A stretch of 64,000 bases of DNA from Cocos nucifera (GCA_006176705.1 QRFJ01000297.1:868001-932000), one strand, 5' to 3'. Counted from the first letter of the stretch, positions 49,484 through 61,976 are shown. The notes: a model not told the origin generated them from the sequence alone. Translations and numbers: made by a program.

Positions 49484-50531
49484 TATTGGTGCAGAATCTG
49501 ATTGATGCTAGATCGAGCTGAAGTTAGGAAAGAAGAGGTCACCATCGATGATCTGCAAAATAAAGTCCCATCCAGAGTCAGTGGTGGTGGCTTCGGCAGG
49601 ATCCTTCGACGATCAAGTCAGCTCTTTTGGCCAATAGAAATGGAGTGCTCAGACAAGAATTTAGCAGAATTTTAGGAAGAAGAAGAGAGCCTCAAGAAAA
49701 CATATCTGAGGGTTTTTTTTTATAGATGGAGTCTGTATAGCCGTAACCATTCGATAGTAGGCTGCTTAAAGTCACGTGGAATTTATTATCATAACCATTT
49801 GATAGTGGGCCGCTCGGAACCATGTGGAATTTATTATGAAGAGAGGTGTCGCCCGTTCGTTGAGATTTAATAGTTTAAGTTCGGAGGAAGTAGGTGTTGG
49901 GTGGTGAAGAGCTTTGACATATGTCAATTCTAGAGGAGTTTGGACTCCTAAAGAGAATATGGCTAGAGGAGATCATCTGGAAGGAATACTACTTGAAATT
50001 TAGAAGTAATCCATCGAAGGAATTTGGATGGAGTTTGATTGATGGAAAAGTCTAGAAGGAGTCTGACTGATGGAGAAGCTTGACTGAAGAAAAAGTTCGA
50101 AAGAAGTTTAGCTCCTAGAGAAATGTGACTGTTGGAGGAATCCGACTGAAGTAGAAGTCCGAAAGAAGTTTGGCTCCTGAAGGAATCCAACTGAAGGAGA
50201 AGTTCGGCTCCTGAAGGAATCCAACTAAAGGTGAAGTCCAAAAGGAGTTCGACTGCTGGAGGAATTTAACTGAAGAAAAAATTTAGAAGGAGTTTGGCTC
50301 CTGGAGGAATCCTTCTGAAGGTGAAATTCGAAAGGAGTTTGACTGCTGGAGGAATTTGACTGAAGGAGAAGTTTGGAAGGAGTTTGGTTGCTGGAGGAAT
50401 TTGACTGAAGGAGAAGTCCAGAAGGAGTTCGGCTGTTGGAGAATTTTCGATCAAAACTCTTCTATGATTATCAGTTACATTAGGCTAAGCATCAGACTGG
50501 ATTTCGATGGGAGCGGGGTTTATTCCCAACA
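49484..50531 (-). repeat. 5' LTR of element E
   Basis: It begins TATTGGTGCAG (the TG has become TA) and ends GGTTTATTCCCAACA. Subrepeats of about 45 bp occupy roughly 50040-50450, as in the other LTR. Confidence 0.87.
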
Positions 50532-50536
50532 CTTAA

Positions 50537-51222
50537 GTTCTTAAAAATTTAGAGTTACTTTTACCTTGACCATAATCATCTAATTTCAAAATCGAACCTT
50601 CATCATAATATCCTTTAAATCAAATTACTACTTTATCAACTTAGAAATAATTTAGATCACTTTGCTTCCACTGCGTACTTTGATTCAAATTCATCAATGC
50701 ACTTGTATCAAATCTAAGTTCTTTAAATTATCATAATCTATATAAGTTATCATCCTAATATCCTTAATATCTACCCACCTACACTCATGTTTGATTCTCT
50801 ATATCCAACCTAAAATAATATTTTATAATCGAATTTTTACGTTGCCACTAATAGTCAACTTCACAATGAGGAGCAACATCATAGTATTACTCCCACAGAG
50901 AATTTAAGCTTATAATTCACTTAAACAACTAAAAATCAAATTAATAATCATAATGCATAATGAAATTTTTATAATTAATTCCTTATGTGACTTATTTAGA
51001 TCAAAATTTAAATAATCATAACATGATCCACTGATTATTAATCACATATCAAATCCTTTGAATAATTATTTCTAAGTGATATTTTCATCTTAATTACAAG
51101 GCTTAGTCACAAACCATGAAGGTAACTTATACTATAATCATCATTGGTCAACATCCTGATGTTTCTAGTGTCTATCATACTCATCCTATCTTCGATTCTA
51201 AGTATTATAATTTATCCAACTT
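50537..51222 (-). other. Element D internal sequence right of E
   Basis: Nearly 690 bp, AT-rich, with no open frame of note and no resemblance to gag or pol. Together with 45097-45144 it is essentially the whole internal region of D. Confidence 0.65.
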
Positions 51223-51235
51223 GGCTCTGATACCA
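51223..51235 (-). other. Primer-binding site of element D
   Basis: The minus strand reads TGGTATCAGAGCC, seven bases from the LTR edge, a wider gap than in elements B and C. Gypsy Tekay-like elements also use this tRNA-iMet site. Confidence 0.82.
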
Positions 51236-51242
51236 CTTTAAT

Positions 51243-53937
51243 TATCACGCCTCCGATTCGAGATCGCGAGCCAAGGATTGTGGTAACTGCTGCACACTCA
51301 TAGTAAACTCTCCCCATAAGCATGTAAGGCATCTTATCATGCTATTATAAAGCAACAATAGAAAATTAATTAATAAATTAAATATAAAATTTAACTAATT
51401 AAAATCTAATTTTAATATTCTATAAAGTTCAATAATGCTCAAAAGATCTTATATTAGCTTCAATAAATTTTTTAATCTAAAATACAAATATCAAGATTCT
51501 GCTTCTAATTACTTTTTTGTATATATCCATATATCATCTTAGTTTTTAAGATCCATAAAAATAATAAAAATAGGGATAATAAGCTAGACAGTCCAGTAAG
51601 CAATAATCACTTTAAATAGATTTTATCAGGTAAATAAAATAAATCATCACTTATAAAAAATAAGTATATAGAGTTTATCAGTTCAAAATTAATTTTTATT
51701 ATGTATTATTTTTAAAATATTTATCATATCAAATTCAATCTTTTCGAGTTTCTTTCAAAAATTTATTTTTTTTTAATTATCAAATTCTCATTATTCATTC
51801 TCGTCAACCATGAGCTATGACTACATTATTTTTATGGCAAGATCATAATACCGTCATCTTACGGTGAGCTATGAATCATCTAGCAATAAAGTTTTTTAGA
51901 ATCACTAGTTTGCTAGTGGTTTATTGCTGGTCTGCTGGTGACATATCGCTGGTCTTGCTGACGACATAAACCCTCAAGACTAATTTTTTGCCAATGTATT
52001 ATTCTCCATTGGTGGGGTACTCCACATAGTCAAGCTGAGAGTTTAAAAATCATCTTAATTCTTAATTCTTTTCATAATTGATGTCTCTTATTTTAGTTCG
52101 ATAAGATTTCATATAATTATTTGGTATCAAAATCAATCAAGTATAATGCATAATAAGATTAATTTTTTCAATCATGCTTCATCACAACATTTCAAAAATA
52201 AGACACTTTCAATAATAAAATATGATTCATCAAATTCATGCATCGTTTCATAAATCAAGTCAAAAAAAAATATTATAAATTACTGATAAATATAAAAAAA
52301 TGATGAAACATTACTTACCTCGTATGTATTCTAACAAATCCACATAATTCTATCAATTTCTTTCTAAAATATTCTATTCATAGATTATATCATAGTACTT
52401 CATTATCAAACATCCATAATCCTATACAGCATCAATTTCAATAATCAGAAAGGATATGAATAATCCAAAAAGATAGGTTGATGACAGTCATATCCAACGG
52501 TCTAGATTGGTCTAATCATTTTAATTTTATCGATCAAGATTAGACTAGGAGATAGACAGTCTATTTATCTGGATCAAATTGGTTTGAAGCAGCATGATTG
52601 AAAATCTTTCATTAAGTTCATAAATCAAGTGGAGAGAGAAGTTTAAAAGATGAATCAGGACCAATCAGACGATATAGTCTAACAATCCAGTCAATTAGAT
52701 CAAGATAATCAAATCATGATAAAATGATCATATAGATAATTTAATAAAATTATGGATAATAAAATATAAATATATCTGATTTGGTCAAGGTAGATGCTGG
52801 AACACTATCTAATGATCATGAATTAGGATCTCTTCACTAGCGTCATTCAAATTCATCATCAATCTTCTCAAAGATCTAGAAAATCTTAGGAGAGAGACAT
52901 AACTTTTAAAAAGAGAAAATAGAGAGAGAAAATTATAGAGAAAAAAGTGGAGAGAAAAAGAAGAGAGAGAAAAAGAGGAGAGAGAAAATCTTTTCTTTTT
53001 TTCTTTTCTTTCTCTTCTTTTTTCTAAAATCCAATAATCTTAATAAAGAGAGAAAATAGAAGAGAGAAAGTAGAGAGAAAATAAATCTTCTAGAGATAGC
53101 TAATCAGATTCAAGATTCAAGATGGGAGAGAGAAAATCTTTTCTTTTTTTTTCTTTTCTTGTTTTCTCTTTTTTCTTTTCTTTTTCTCTTTCTTCCTTTT
53201 TCCTTTTTTTCCTTCTTTTTCTTTCTTCTTCCATAGCAAAATAGAGGACCTGGTCTTCTTTCTATTTAATAAAATAGGAAATTTGTTTGTCCCCTGGTTC
53301 TTGAGGCCAGGGAGGTTCCCTTTTGGCTAGCAATAGCCATGGCTGAAAGAGAAGGCCATGGTGGCAACAACCGGCCAGATCCAATGATCGGCGGTAGCCA
53401 GATGGCATCGAAAAAAGCATGAAAATAGACAGTAGAATAGGAGTTTTCAAAATCCTAATTTTTCTTCCAAAATACAGCAAATAAGTACTCACAATCTCAG
53501 TCTAAATTTCAAAAAGAGATTAAAGAGGAACTTCTTAAAGGATTACCTGGTTTTTGATGGGTTTTGATCCAAATTTTCAGTGGCCGAAGTAAGGATGAAC
53601 CACTGGTAATAGGAAGAAATCGAAGGTATTTTTTATGGCAATTTTTTGAGGAAAAACTTAGGGGATCAAGGCCTTTAAATAGACCTTGATTAGAGAGGTT
53701 TTTGAGTTGGATTTTAACTAAATTTTTTGATGGATTTAGGGTCCTAATTGGTAAAGAATTTGGAAGCTCTTCTATGTCCTTCTACTCACTTCCATGTACG
53801 CACGTGCTGGCCACATTTCTTTTTTTAAAATTTTCTTCATGCTTTGAGATCCCTGCATTGGGAGGGGGGTTATAAAATCTTAGCATTTTTTTTAATGGCT
53901 GCTGCAAGGTTTGTGCTATCAGATTTGGGGTATCATA
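51243..53937 (-). repeat. 5' LTR of element D
   Basis: It starts TATCACGCCTCC (ancestral TGTCACGCC) and ends GGGGTATCATA (ancestral ...CA). It aligns over its full length with 42418-45096, including the pyrimidine tract near 53140-53230. Confidence 0.87.
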
Positions 53938-55201
53938 GTGTTTCTCATAGTTTGCTTGATTCTAAGAGGGATTTGAGATAAGATGTGTTAACTAGATGGA
54001 GTTCTATATTCATTATGCTTGATAGTGTACTCTATTATTCTCATGCCTTTATGCATATAGAGTTGAGTGATTCTAATTTAAACATTATCCATTAAGAGAA
54101 GAATGGGTGAAGATAGAGAAAATTGCTAAATTTTTAGTAATATTTTATGAGAGCACACATATTTTTTAGCACAAAGTTTCCTGTTTCAAATTTATATTTT
54201 TCTGCTATCTTCAAAGTTTACATATGCTTGAGGAAACAAATGTTGAGTGAAGACACTTATATTAGTAATATGGCAACAAAAATGCGCTTCAAATATGAGA
54301 AATATTGGGTTGATTTTAGTGTTTTATTAGACATTGCTGTCATTTTGGATCCAAGATACAAATTTAGCTTTGTTTTATGAGAAAGTTTTTGGTGATAATT
54401 GGGTTAATTGAGTATCACATATTAAGAACAAGTTATTTGCTCTTTATAATGAGTATGATAGTATACATGTGCCAACTCCAAGCTCATTAGGATCAACTTC
54501 ATCGACTACAAGAACCGGATATCAAAGCCATTTTGGGCAGCCACATTTAAGTATTTCTAGTGAGATGGATGACATTTTAAAGGTATATTAGTTGACCTAC
54601 TTCTAGTTTACATCTTAGGAGTTTTTGTTAATTTAGTTTCTATGAATTATGGAAATCTAGCAAGTAATGGTTGTGAGTTGTCTATGCATGTATTACTTAT
54701 ATCTTATACTTGCTATTCATATTGGTTTTTATAGGAGTTTGATGACTTTGAGAGCCATTAATCTAGTCCATAAATAATTAGCTTGAGCTTTAATTGGATG
54801 AGCCAAAGATGAGTAGAAATGCGAACCTAGATATGCTTGCTTATTGGAAAGCAAACCAATTTCAATATCTTAAAGTAGTTGCAATGGCAAGAGACATTCT
54901 TGCTATACCCTTTCAATCGTTGCTTTAGAAAGTGCATTTAGTGTTGGTAGAAGAGTACCTGATCAATTTCGGAGGGTGCTGAAACTTGAGAATGTGGAAG
55001 TAATTGTATGTCTTAGAAACTGTTGTATGGAGAGAAAGATAATAAATTAACAATTCTAAATTTGTTACTTAATATGATTATCTTTTCTCATTTTATGAAT
55101 TATTTCATATTTCTTAAATTCTGGTCTTTTATAGTTTTTTTAGATAATGCATTGGTGACACTTAAAGAGATGACAAAGGATTTATTAGACATGAGAATTG
55201 G
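53938..55201 (+). pseudogene. hAT transposase piece 3: core end and C-terminal dimerisation region
   Basis: After GTGTT the frame reads VSHSLLDSKRDLR, a stop, DVLTRWSSIFIMLDSVLYYSHAF, a decayed stretch, then FPVSNLYFSAIFKVYICL, MLSEDTYISNMATKM, YEKYWVDFSVLLDIAVILDPRYKF (open at 54147-54380). A GT...AG intron fits 54583-54734. Next come the C-terminal blocks LDMLAYWKANQFQYLK and VAMARDILAI with frameshifts (54780-55010). A last exon begins after 'tttttttag' near 55142 with DNALVTLKEMTKDLLDMRI. The hAT dimerisation region normally assembles the transposase. Ten or more disabling changes are visible. Confidence 0.82.
54583..54734 (+). other. Intron in the hAT transposase gene
   Basis: It begins GTATATTAG after a codon-complete 'gacattttaaag' and ends 'ggtttttatag' before 'gagtttgatgac'. 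Joining keeps the frame (...DILK-EFDDFES...). The 152-bp length and T-richness are typical of plant introns. Confidence 0.65.
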
Positions 55202-57895
55202 TGTAACATCCCGAATCAACAAAATAGAGAATTAAAAGATATGTTTAGGTAGGTGTGGCATAGTAATTCATTTATAGTATATTTGAGCTATTTAAGCATA
55301 AATTATGACTATCTATCATTACGAGTCCTGAAAAATTTTTTAAGTCTGAAAGCTAGCATCTATAAGGGAGGCTATATAAAATATGTATTTTTTGGAACAA
55401 AAAATCTTGGTAATTAATTTTTAGGTATTGGTAAGTTACAAAATAACTTTTAACAAATTTTGGAGATCCTCTAACCTATTCGTTCAGAAGTAAGAAAGTT
55501 ATAAATATTTCGAGTTTAGATAATTTGAACTAGAATCCAAAGTTTAGTTTTTTTTATTCTTAAAGATTTTGACTTTTCTGATATTTTTATTGATTTCAGG
55601 TAGGGGGTGTTGCTTATTTACATTTATGTTTTAAAGTTAATGGAGAGTAAAATAAATAAGAATATTAACTTAAGAAATATAAATAAGCTGAGAATTAAGT
55701 AAAATTGTGAATAGAGTCTGAAGAGTTAATTTTTGAAATCCTAGAATTCGAGCCGATTCGAATTGAAATAAAGCCGATCTGAGTCTGAGGCTACAGAATA
55801 AGTTTTCTATTTTTCTAAGAGAGCCAGCCCAATTTAGAGTCGAGTTGACTTGCCTGACAATTGAGATGATCCGATTTGGGGTCGAGCCAGCTCGGTCAGT
55901 GGGAACAGAAGAGTGGTGTAGGTCGAGAAGCTTTAAAAGTGATGTTTTAAATGGATTTTTAGAAAAATAACTTAACAGCTGGCTTCTTTGAGTTGTGCCA
56001 CATAATTAGAAGAGAGAGGAAGAGGTGTGTTGGCTTCTTGATGGCGTGACACCTAGCAATTCTATTATTTCTCCTAGAATAAAGGCCACCGATTCTTCTT
56101 TAGGTTGTCCTGAGTTCTATAGCTATTCAGTAAGAAAAGAGAAGAGAAGAGAGTTGAGGAAGGTCGTGTGTCAATCAGAAATCAAGAAAAATTCAGTAGG
56201 AAAATGGAATGATTTTGCTGTAAATCAATTGGAAGGAAGAACAGCTGCTATTGTTAAGAAGAAAAAAGCTGGTTCTATAGCAGCAGTGTTTAATAGTTTG
56301 AGGAAAAGAAAAAGAGTTGAACAGGTGCTTGAGTAAGCCATTTAGCTAGTAGCCTATTGGAGGTGAGTAGATTTCTATCTATTCATGGTGTTTTCACTAT
56401 ACTTTGCTAAGTAAAAATATTATTTGAAAAGCAAGATATTCTTTTGATACTCTGCAGCTTATTCTGATTTCATATATATAGTTTGAGAACCATCGAAATA
56501 AGGAATAATTTTTGAACGGCTTTTGTGTATTTCATAAGCAAGTATATGTACATATAGTTTTAGTAATTTTAAACATGCTTCTCAGTGATCTCTTATATGG
56601 CTTTAATAATTGTAAATAAGTTATACAGTGATATCTTAGGTGGTTTCATCTCTTGCATGATAATTTTTATTTATGTACCGTGGGGCTTAATGATGTGGTA
56701 ATCATAGGCAGGCTGCTCTTAGGAATGGTGTACCTAGCGAGTGTGTTGTCCTAATGATATTAAAGATAGGCCACTCATGGGAATGGTATAATCTGTGAGA
56801 GTGTGTTATCCTGATGGTAATGATAATTTAGATAGGCTGCTTGTAGGGATGCCTTGAGAGTATGTTTTCCTATGAGTGAAAAGGCAGGCTGCTCATAAGA
56901 AACCTACAAGAGTGTGTTGTCTGAATAAAATCTATGTTGTCTTAATAGTACTTCGACAGGCTGCTTGTGGGGATGCGCTGAGAGTGTATTGTCCTTGAAA
57001 AAAGATAGGCTGCTCATAAGGAATCCTACAGGAGTGTGTTGTCGGAGTAAAGAAAAGCTAGTTATTCACTTGAACAGTCCACACATGGTTGTGTATTACT
57101 ATGGTATGGTTAAAGGTAAACGATTTGGTTTGTGTTTCAAAAGTATCTTCGATGTGAAAGCTATTTGTATGAAATTAGAAATATTTGAAAGCTTATTAAC
57201 AGTATATTACAAGCAATTGTTTGTGTTTCAAAAAAAAAACTTTTATATGATTTATTGGTGTTAATATGCAATTATTTAGAAGCTTTTTAGTAGCATGATA
57301 TAGATGATATTATAAGAGTTATGGCTATCTGATTTTCTCCATTGTTAGATAAAATTATACTTACTGAGACTCCCTAAGTCTCATCCCTCACTCTTGTATC
57401 TTGCAGTTTTGGAAGTTGCATAGCTCAAAGATATATTTCAACCTATGTATCAGATGTATCAGTGTCTTTAGTGAGAAAAGCTATTTTGGTGATGATGGCT
57501 TGTAAAGAAAATATATTTTGAGATGTATAGAGCTAAGACGGTAAAGCTAGAACTATTACGTGTACATATTTTAGTTTGTTTTAGAGAAAAGTATGTATTA
57601 AAAAGATGGAATGTATATATAAAGTATGATTTTGTAAATTGAAAACCCTAAGATTAATTTTGCGTATGGAGCCTTGGATTAGTTTGTATAAATTATTGAG
57701 TTAAATTGAGCTATATGCTTTAGTAGAGTAAGAGGTCAATTTAAATTGTATAGGTTGATTGATGAAGTATTTGAAATATTCATTTAGAGCAGGTTTAAAT
57801 ATTATTCCAGCTTAGTAAAAGTTTAAAATTTTCTTAATCTTTAGATAAGGATGGGGTGTGGCACCATCACTGGGATTTAGGGGTGGGGTGTTACA
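55202..57895. mobile_element. Solo LTR F in the last hAT exon
   Basis: This 2694-bp LTR begins TGTAACATCCC and ends GGGGTGTTACA, so its two ends are nearly perfect inverted copies (10 of 11 bases). It interrupts the hAT exon after DMRI. Removing it with one copy of the flanking five bases restores the reading frame into KDDDKEEEDV. The flanks ATTGG (55197-55201) and ATTAA (57896-57900) match at three of five positions, consistent with an aged duplication. No internal region or primer site is attached. Probably a Gypsy (Tekay/Del-like) solo LTR, with weak lineage support. Confidence 0.8.
56700..57040. repeat. Irregular subrepeats in solo LTR F
   Basis: About five or six copies of a 'gataggctgctcataagg ... 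gagagtgtgttgtcct' motif, each 50-75 bp, partly truncated. They occupy the same relative region as the 77-bp repeats at 391-545 in the first LTR. Confidence 0.7.
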
Positions 57896-57958
57896 ATTAA
57901 AGATGATGATAAAGAGGAAGAAGATGTTCTTGAGTGTGCAAATTCCATGAAGACTTGA
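57896..57958 (+). pseudogene. hAT transposase piece 4: acidic C-terminal tail
   Basis: After the flank of LTR F the frame reads IKDDDKEEEDVLECANSMKT and stops at TGA (57956-57958). An acidic tail is usual in plant hAT transposases. It is in frame with 55142-55201 when the LTR and one five-base flank are removed. Confidence 0.72.
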
Positions 57959-58655
<697 letters not shown>

Positions 58656-59539
58656 ATCACATGCTGTGATTTCCACCTGTTAGGGCAGATATGATGCTTG
58701 TTTCCAAAAGGGGTTAGTTAAGAGATCTTTTAGCAAATTCCATTATCATTCCACTGCTTACAGAAATAATGATGACAGCTATCAGAATAATAATGGAATA
58801 AAACCTAATGTTGTTATAAAAATATTATAACTCATGAAATGATGGTAGTGTCCTGGTATAAAGTAGATTGCACTAACAATATATTGCAATCTGGTGATGT
58901 GCCAACTTTTAGTAATGGCGGTGCCATATTGGGTGCTGAATGGCATCATTATGATCAGAAACTTTACAATCCTCATAATAACCTAAACCAGGTAAAGCAA
59001 ATGCAAGTAAACTGGGTAATATTTTCAATAACATAACTACACATAATTTCAAGAGCAGCTCCATATGTTTAATAAATTAACTAGTACTTTTCCCATCATG
59101 TGCAACAAAACCTGTGTTTGGATGGATTGAGAAATTTTCATGGTCAGCGTGCAATCTAATCTAGCATCAATATTTTAGGAGTTGATGCATACTACCCAAT
59201 GATGTTTTATTTTTAATTTTATGTCGATGGCTTTTACTAGCTCAAGTTATTCACAACCATCTTGCAACTAGAAAAATCAAGCTTCATCACATACTAGATT
59301 CCCAATACACTTATGTTCAAGGTTCGCCGAATTAGTATCGAAAGGATAACTGGCCAGTGATCGATTTGGCATGGTGTAGGTCTATACCATACCATACCAT
59401 TTCAGGATGTACCAAGAAAACAAAAGAAGGAAAAAGGAGAGAGGAAGAGAGAGAAAATGAGGGGAAAGGGATTATTGGTGATAGTAAAGGGGTAAGCCAA
59501 CAACATCCAGTAACAAAGGCTTTTGGAATAACCATCAAT
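58656..59539. other. Unassigned sequence
   Basis: No supported gene. The stretch at 59320-59405 ('ggttcgccgaattagtatcg ... ataccataccatacc') looks like a low-complexity, CCATA-rich dispersed repeat, followed by a purine-rich run to about 59470. Short frames at 58839-59036 and 59357-59611 resemble nothing I recognise. Confidence 0.4.
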
Positions 59540-60736
59540 CCTCACCAAACCCTAGATCCGATGGTGAAGGTGTTTGAAACCCATGGTTTCATGTATGTAG
59601 AATTTTTTTAAAAATTATTATTGTAGTGGAAATAAGAAGTAGATTAAAATTATTTTTAATTTAAAGACATGCATAAGATCTAATCTTAAAACCATGCAAT
59701 ACGATCTTCATATAAGAGATAGGATTCGGAAACAAAATCAAAAGAGAGAAGGGAAGATCTGATCTTCATATCTTTACGTGGGTAGTTCTTCACCATAAAT
59801 CGATGATCATAGATGTCTTCTAGGTTCCTTGAAGCTGTATAAATGTTCAGTCTCTACAAGTATCCATATGAGGTCTTGATCTGATCAAAGGCTTTCTGAT
59901 CCCATCGAGATGCTAGCTTCCTTACAAAGACTGCTTTTCGATAATTGAAAAATCTTCTTTTTTTTTTCAGACTCTCTCTAAAAGGAAAAACTGGAGGACA
60001 AAGAGGAGGAAGAAGGAGACTCTCTTTTCTTCCAAAAATCCCATGCCTAATCAAAACCTATGCCCAATCAAAACCTATGCCCAAATTTGATTTCTTTTCT
60101 CTAGATTTATTCACGTAACTTCTCATAAACCTCACGCCCTCTCCTTCTTTTATATTAGCATCCAAGAGGGTTAAAACCCTTTTTAGATAAGAGTTTGGGG
60201 GGGCGTGTAACTCTTGGATGCCTCCTCCTCTTAGGGTGTGAATTTTCTTATGTAAAAACTAGTGCATGGCTTTTCTCATGGGGTGTTAAGGAGAGAGAGT
60301 CCCAATCAAACTAGGATCTCTCTTGATACTTTAATTAATCCCTAATCCAATTAGGAATTGGTTGCATCCAAGGAAAGAGAAAATTCTAGTCTAACTAGAA
60401 ACCCAATCTCTCTTAATTAGATCTTAATCCAATTAGGTGGTGCCTAAATCCAAATCAAATAAGAAATTTATCTTCCTCACAATTGGATTATCTCATAATC
60501 CAATTAGGCATGATCTAATTCAATTAGACTTGATTCTAATCCCATTGCTCAATTAAATTGAGTCAAATTGCAGTCCAATTACTAAACAATTCTCCTATAA
60601 CTCATCAACTCTTAGTGTACTTTTTTATTGTAGCTTTTATGTTGGATTAATCATCAATCACATTGATAATTAGATCTTACTATGATTCATAATCATAATT
60701 CAACTATCTGATCAGTCAAAAATCTCTATTGTGTGT
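59540..60736. repeat. Truncated Copia-like LTR, cut by element G
   Basis: The layout and phrases parallel the LTRs of element B: 'ccctagatcc' near the start, 'cccatgcc' near 60038, 'actcttggatgcctcctcctc' near 60210, and 'ctagtctaactag' with repeated 'ctaatccaattagg' text at 60330-60540. A 'catcaatcacattgataatt' region near 60645 matches text near 12560 of B. Divergence is high, so it is a separate family. The rest would lie beyond element G, outside the window. Its left edge is uncertain by about 60 bp. Confidence 0.55.
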
Positions 60737-61973
60737 TGTTGGGGACAAACCCCACTCCCGCCGAAGTCCAGCCTTATGCTTAGCCTAATGCAGCTGGTAA
60801 TCATGGAAGAGTTTTGATCAAAAATTCTTTCTCTAATGGCCGAACCCTATCCAATCTCCTCCAGCGGTCGAACTCATCCAGTGGTCGAACTCCTCTAGCT
60901 GGACTCCAAATCCAATCGAACTACTCAACAGTCGAGCCCCAGCCGAACTTCTCTAGCAATCGAACTTCTTCCGAATTTTTTCTTCAGTCAGGCTTCTACG
61001 GGAGCCAAACTCCTTTTGGATTTCTTCTTTAGTCGGGCTTCTATGGGAGACGAACTCCTTTCGGACTCCTCCAGCAGTCGGACTTCTATGGGAGCTAACT
61101 TCTTCCGATTTTTTCTTCAGTCGGACTTCCTACGGAGCCAAACTTCTTTTGATTTCTCTCTCAGTCGGACTTCTATGGAGCCCAAACTTCTTTCGGACTT
61201 CTCCAGCAGTCGGACTTCTATGAAGCGACTTCTTTCAGACTCCTCCACAATCGGGCTTCTATGGAAGTCGAACTTCTCCGAATCTCCTCCAGCAGTCGAA
61301 CTTCTATGGAGAGCCGAACTCCTTTTGGACTCCTTCAGCAGTCAAACTTCTATGGGAGCCGAACTCCTTTCGGACTCCTCCAACAGTCGGACTTCTATGA
61401 AAGCCGAACTCCTCCAATAGTTGGGCTTCTACGGAAGCCGAACTCCTTTCAGATTTCTTCTTCAGTTGGGCTTCTATGGGAGCCGAACTTCTTCTGAATT
61501 CCTCTAGCAGTCGAATTCCTATAGGAGCCAAACTCCTTCCAAACTGTTTCTTCAGATGAATTCCTATAGAAGATCCCACTACTGAATGGTTATAATTATC
61601 ATTTATTAGGATAATTATGATTATCATTTATCAGGATAATTATGATTGTCATTTATCAGGATGATTATGATTAGCATTTATCAGGATGGTTATGACTGTC
61701 ATTTATCAGGACAGTTACAACAGGCTCCATCTATAAAAAGGAATCCTCCAAATATGATTTCTCTGAGCTCTCTTTTTCTTTTCGAAACTCTATCGAACTT
61801 CTCTCTAAGCACTCCATTTCTATTGGTCAGAAGAGCTAACTTGATCGTCGGAGGGTCTTACCGGAGCCACCACCACCGACTCCGGATGAAATTTTATTTT
61901 GTAGGTCACCTATGGTGATCTCATCTTCCTCAACTCCAGCTTGATCCAACGTCAACTAAATTCTGCACCAACA
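60737..61973 (+). repeat. 5' LTR of element G
   Basis: This 1237-bp LTR begins TGTTGGGGACAAACCCC and ends ATTCTGCACCAACA. The region 60830-61560 consists of 40-48-bp subrepeats ('gccgaactcctttcggac', 'cagtcggacttctatggg'), the complement of those in the LTRs of E. A second cluster, 'gattgtcatttatcaggat', repeats about five times at 61595-61715. Confidence 0.85.
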
Positions 61974-61976
61974 GAA

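Larger units (their letters stand above)
45145..50531 (-). mobile_element. Element E: gag-only Gypsy derivative nested in D
   Basis: LTRs are 45145-46197 (1053 bp) and 49484-50531 (1048 bp), with exact CTTAA duplications (45140-45144, 50532-50536). On the minus strand TTGGCGCTAGAG (about 49469-49480) is the primer site and GAGTGGAGGAACTAT (46198-46212) the polypurine tract. Of the coding region only gag is present (about 49365 down to 48090). Protease, RT, RNase H and integrase are missing, and tandem repeats fill 46288-47735. This layout matches what is called TR-GAG. LTRs and gag resemble those of element G at the window end. LTR identity is roughly 87 % in the first 235 bp. Confidence 0.88.
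42418..53937 (-). mobile_element. Element D: long-LTR element with almost no internal region, hosting E
   Basis: LTRs are 42418-45096 (2679 bp) and 51243-53937 (2695 bp), flanked by exact GTGTT duplications (42413-42417, 53938-53942). On the minus strand a primer site (51223-51235) follows the 5' LTR, and a purine run (GGATGGGAGAA, just right of 45096) precedes the 3' LTR. Removing E leaves an internal region of only about 755 bp with no coding signal. The LTR ends TGTGATACCCC and GTCATGC-like resemble Gypsy Tekay/Del-type ends, so D may be a non-autonomous derivative of such elements. LTRs are roughly 89-90 % identical in the stretches I compared. Confidence 0.88.

Noticed and set aside
56025..56336. 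A 103-codon frame in solo LTR F
   Set aside because: No recognisable domain, and no matching frame elsewhere in the window to support it.
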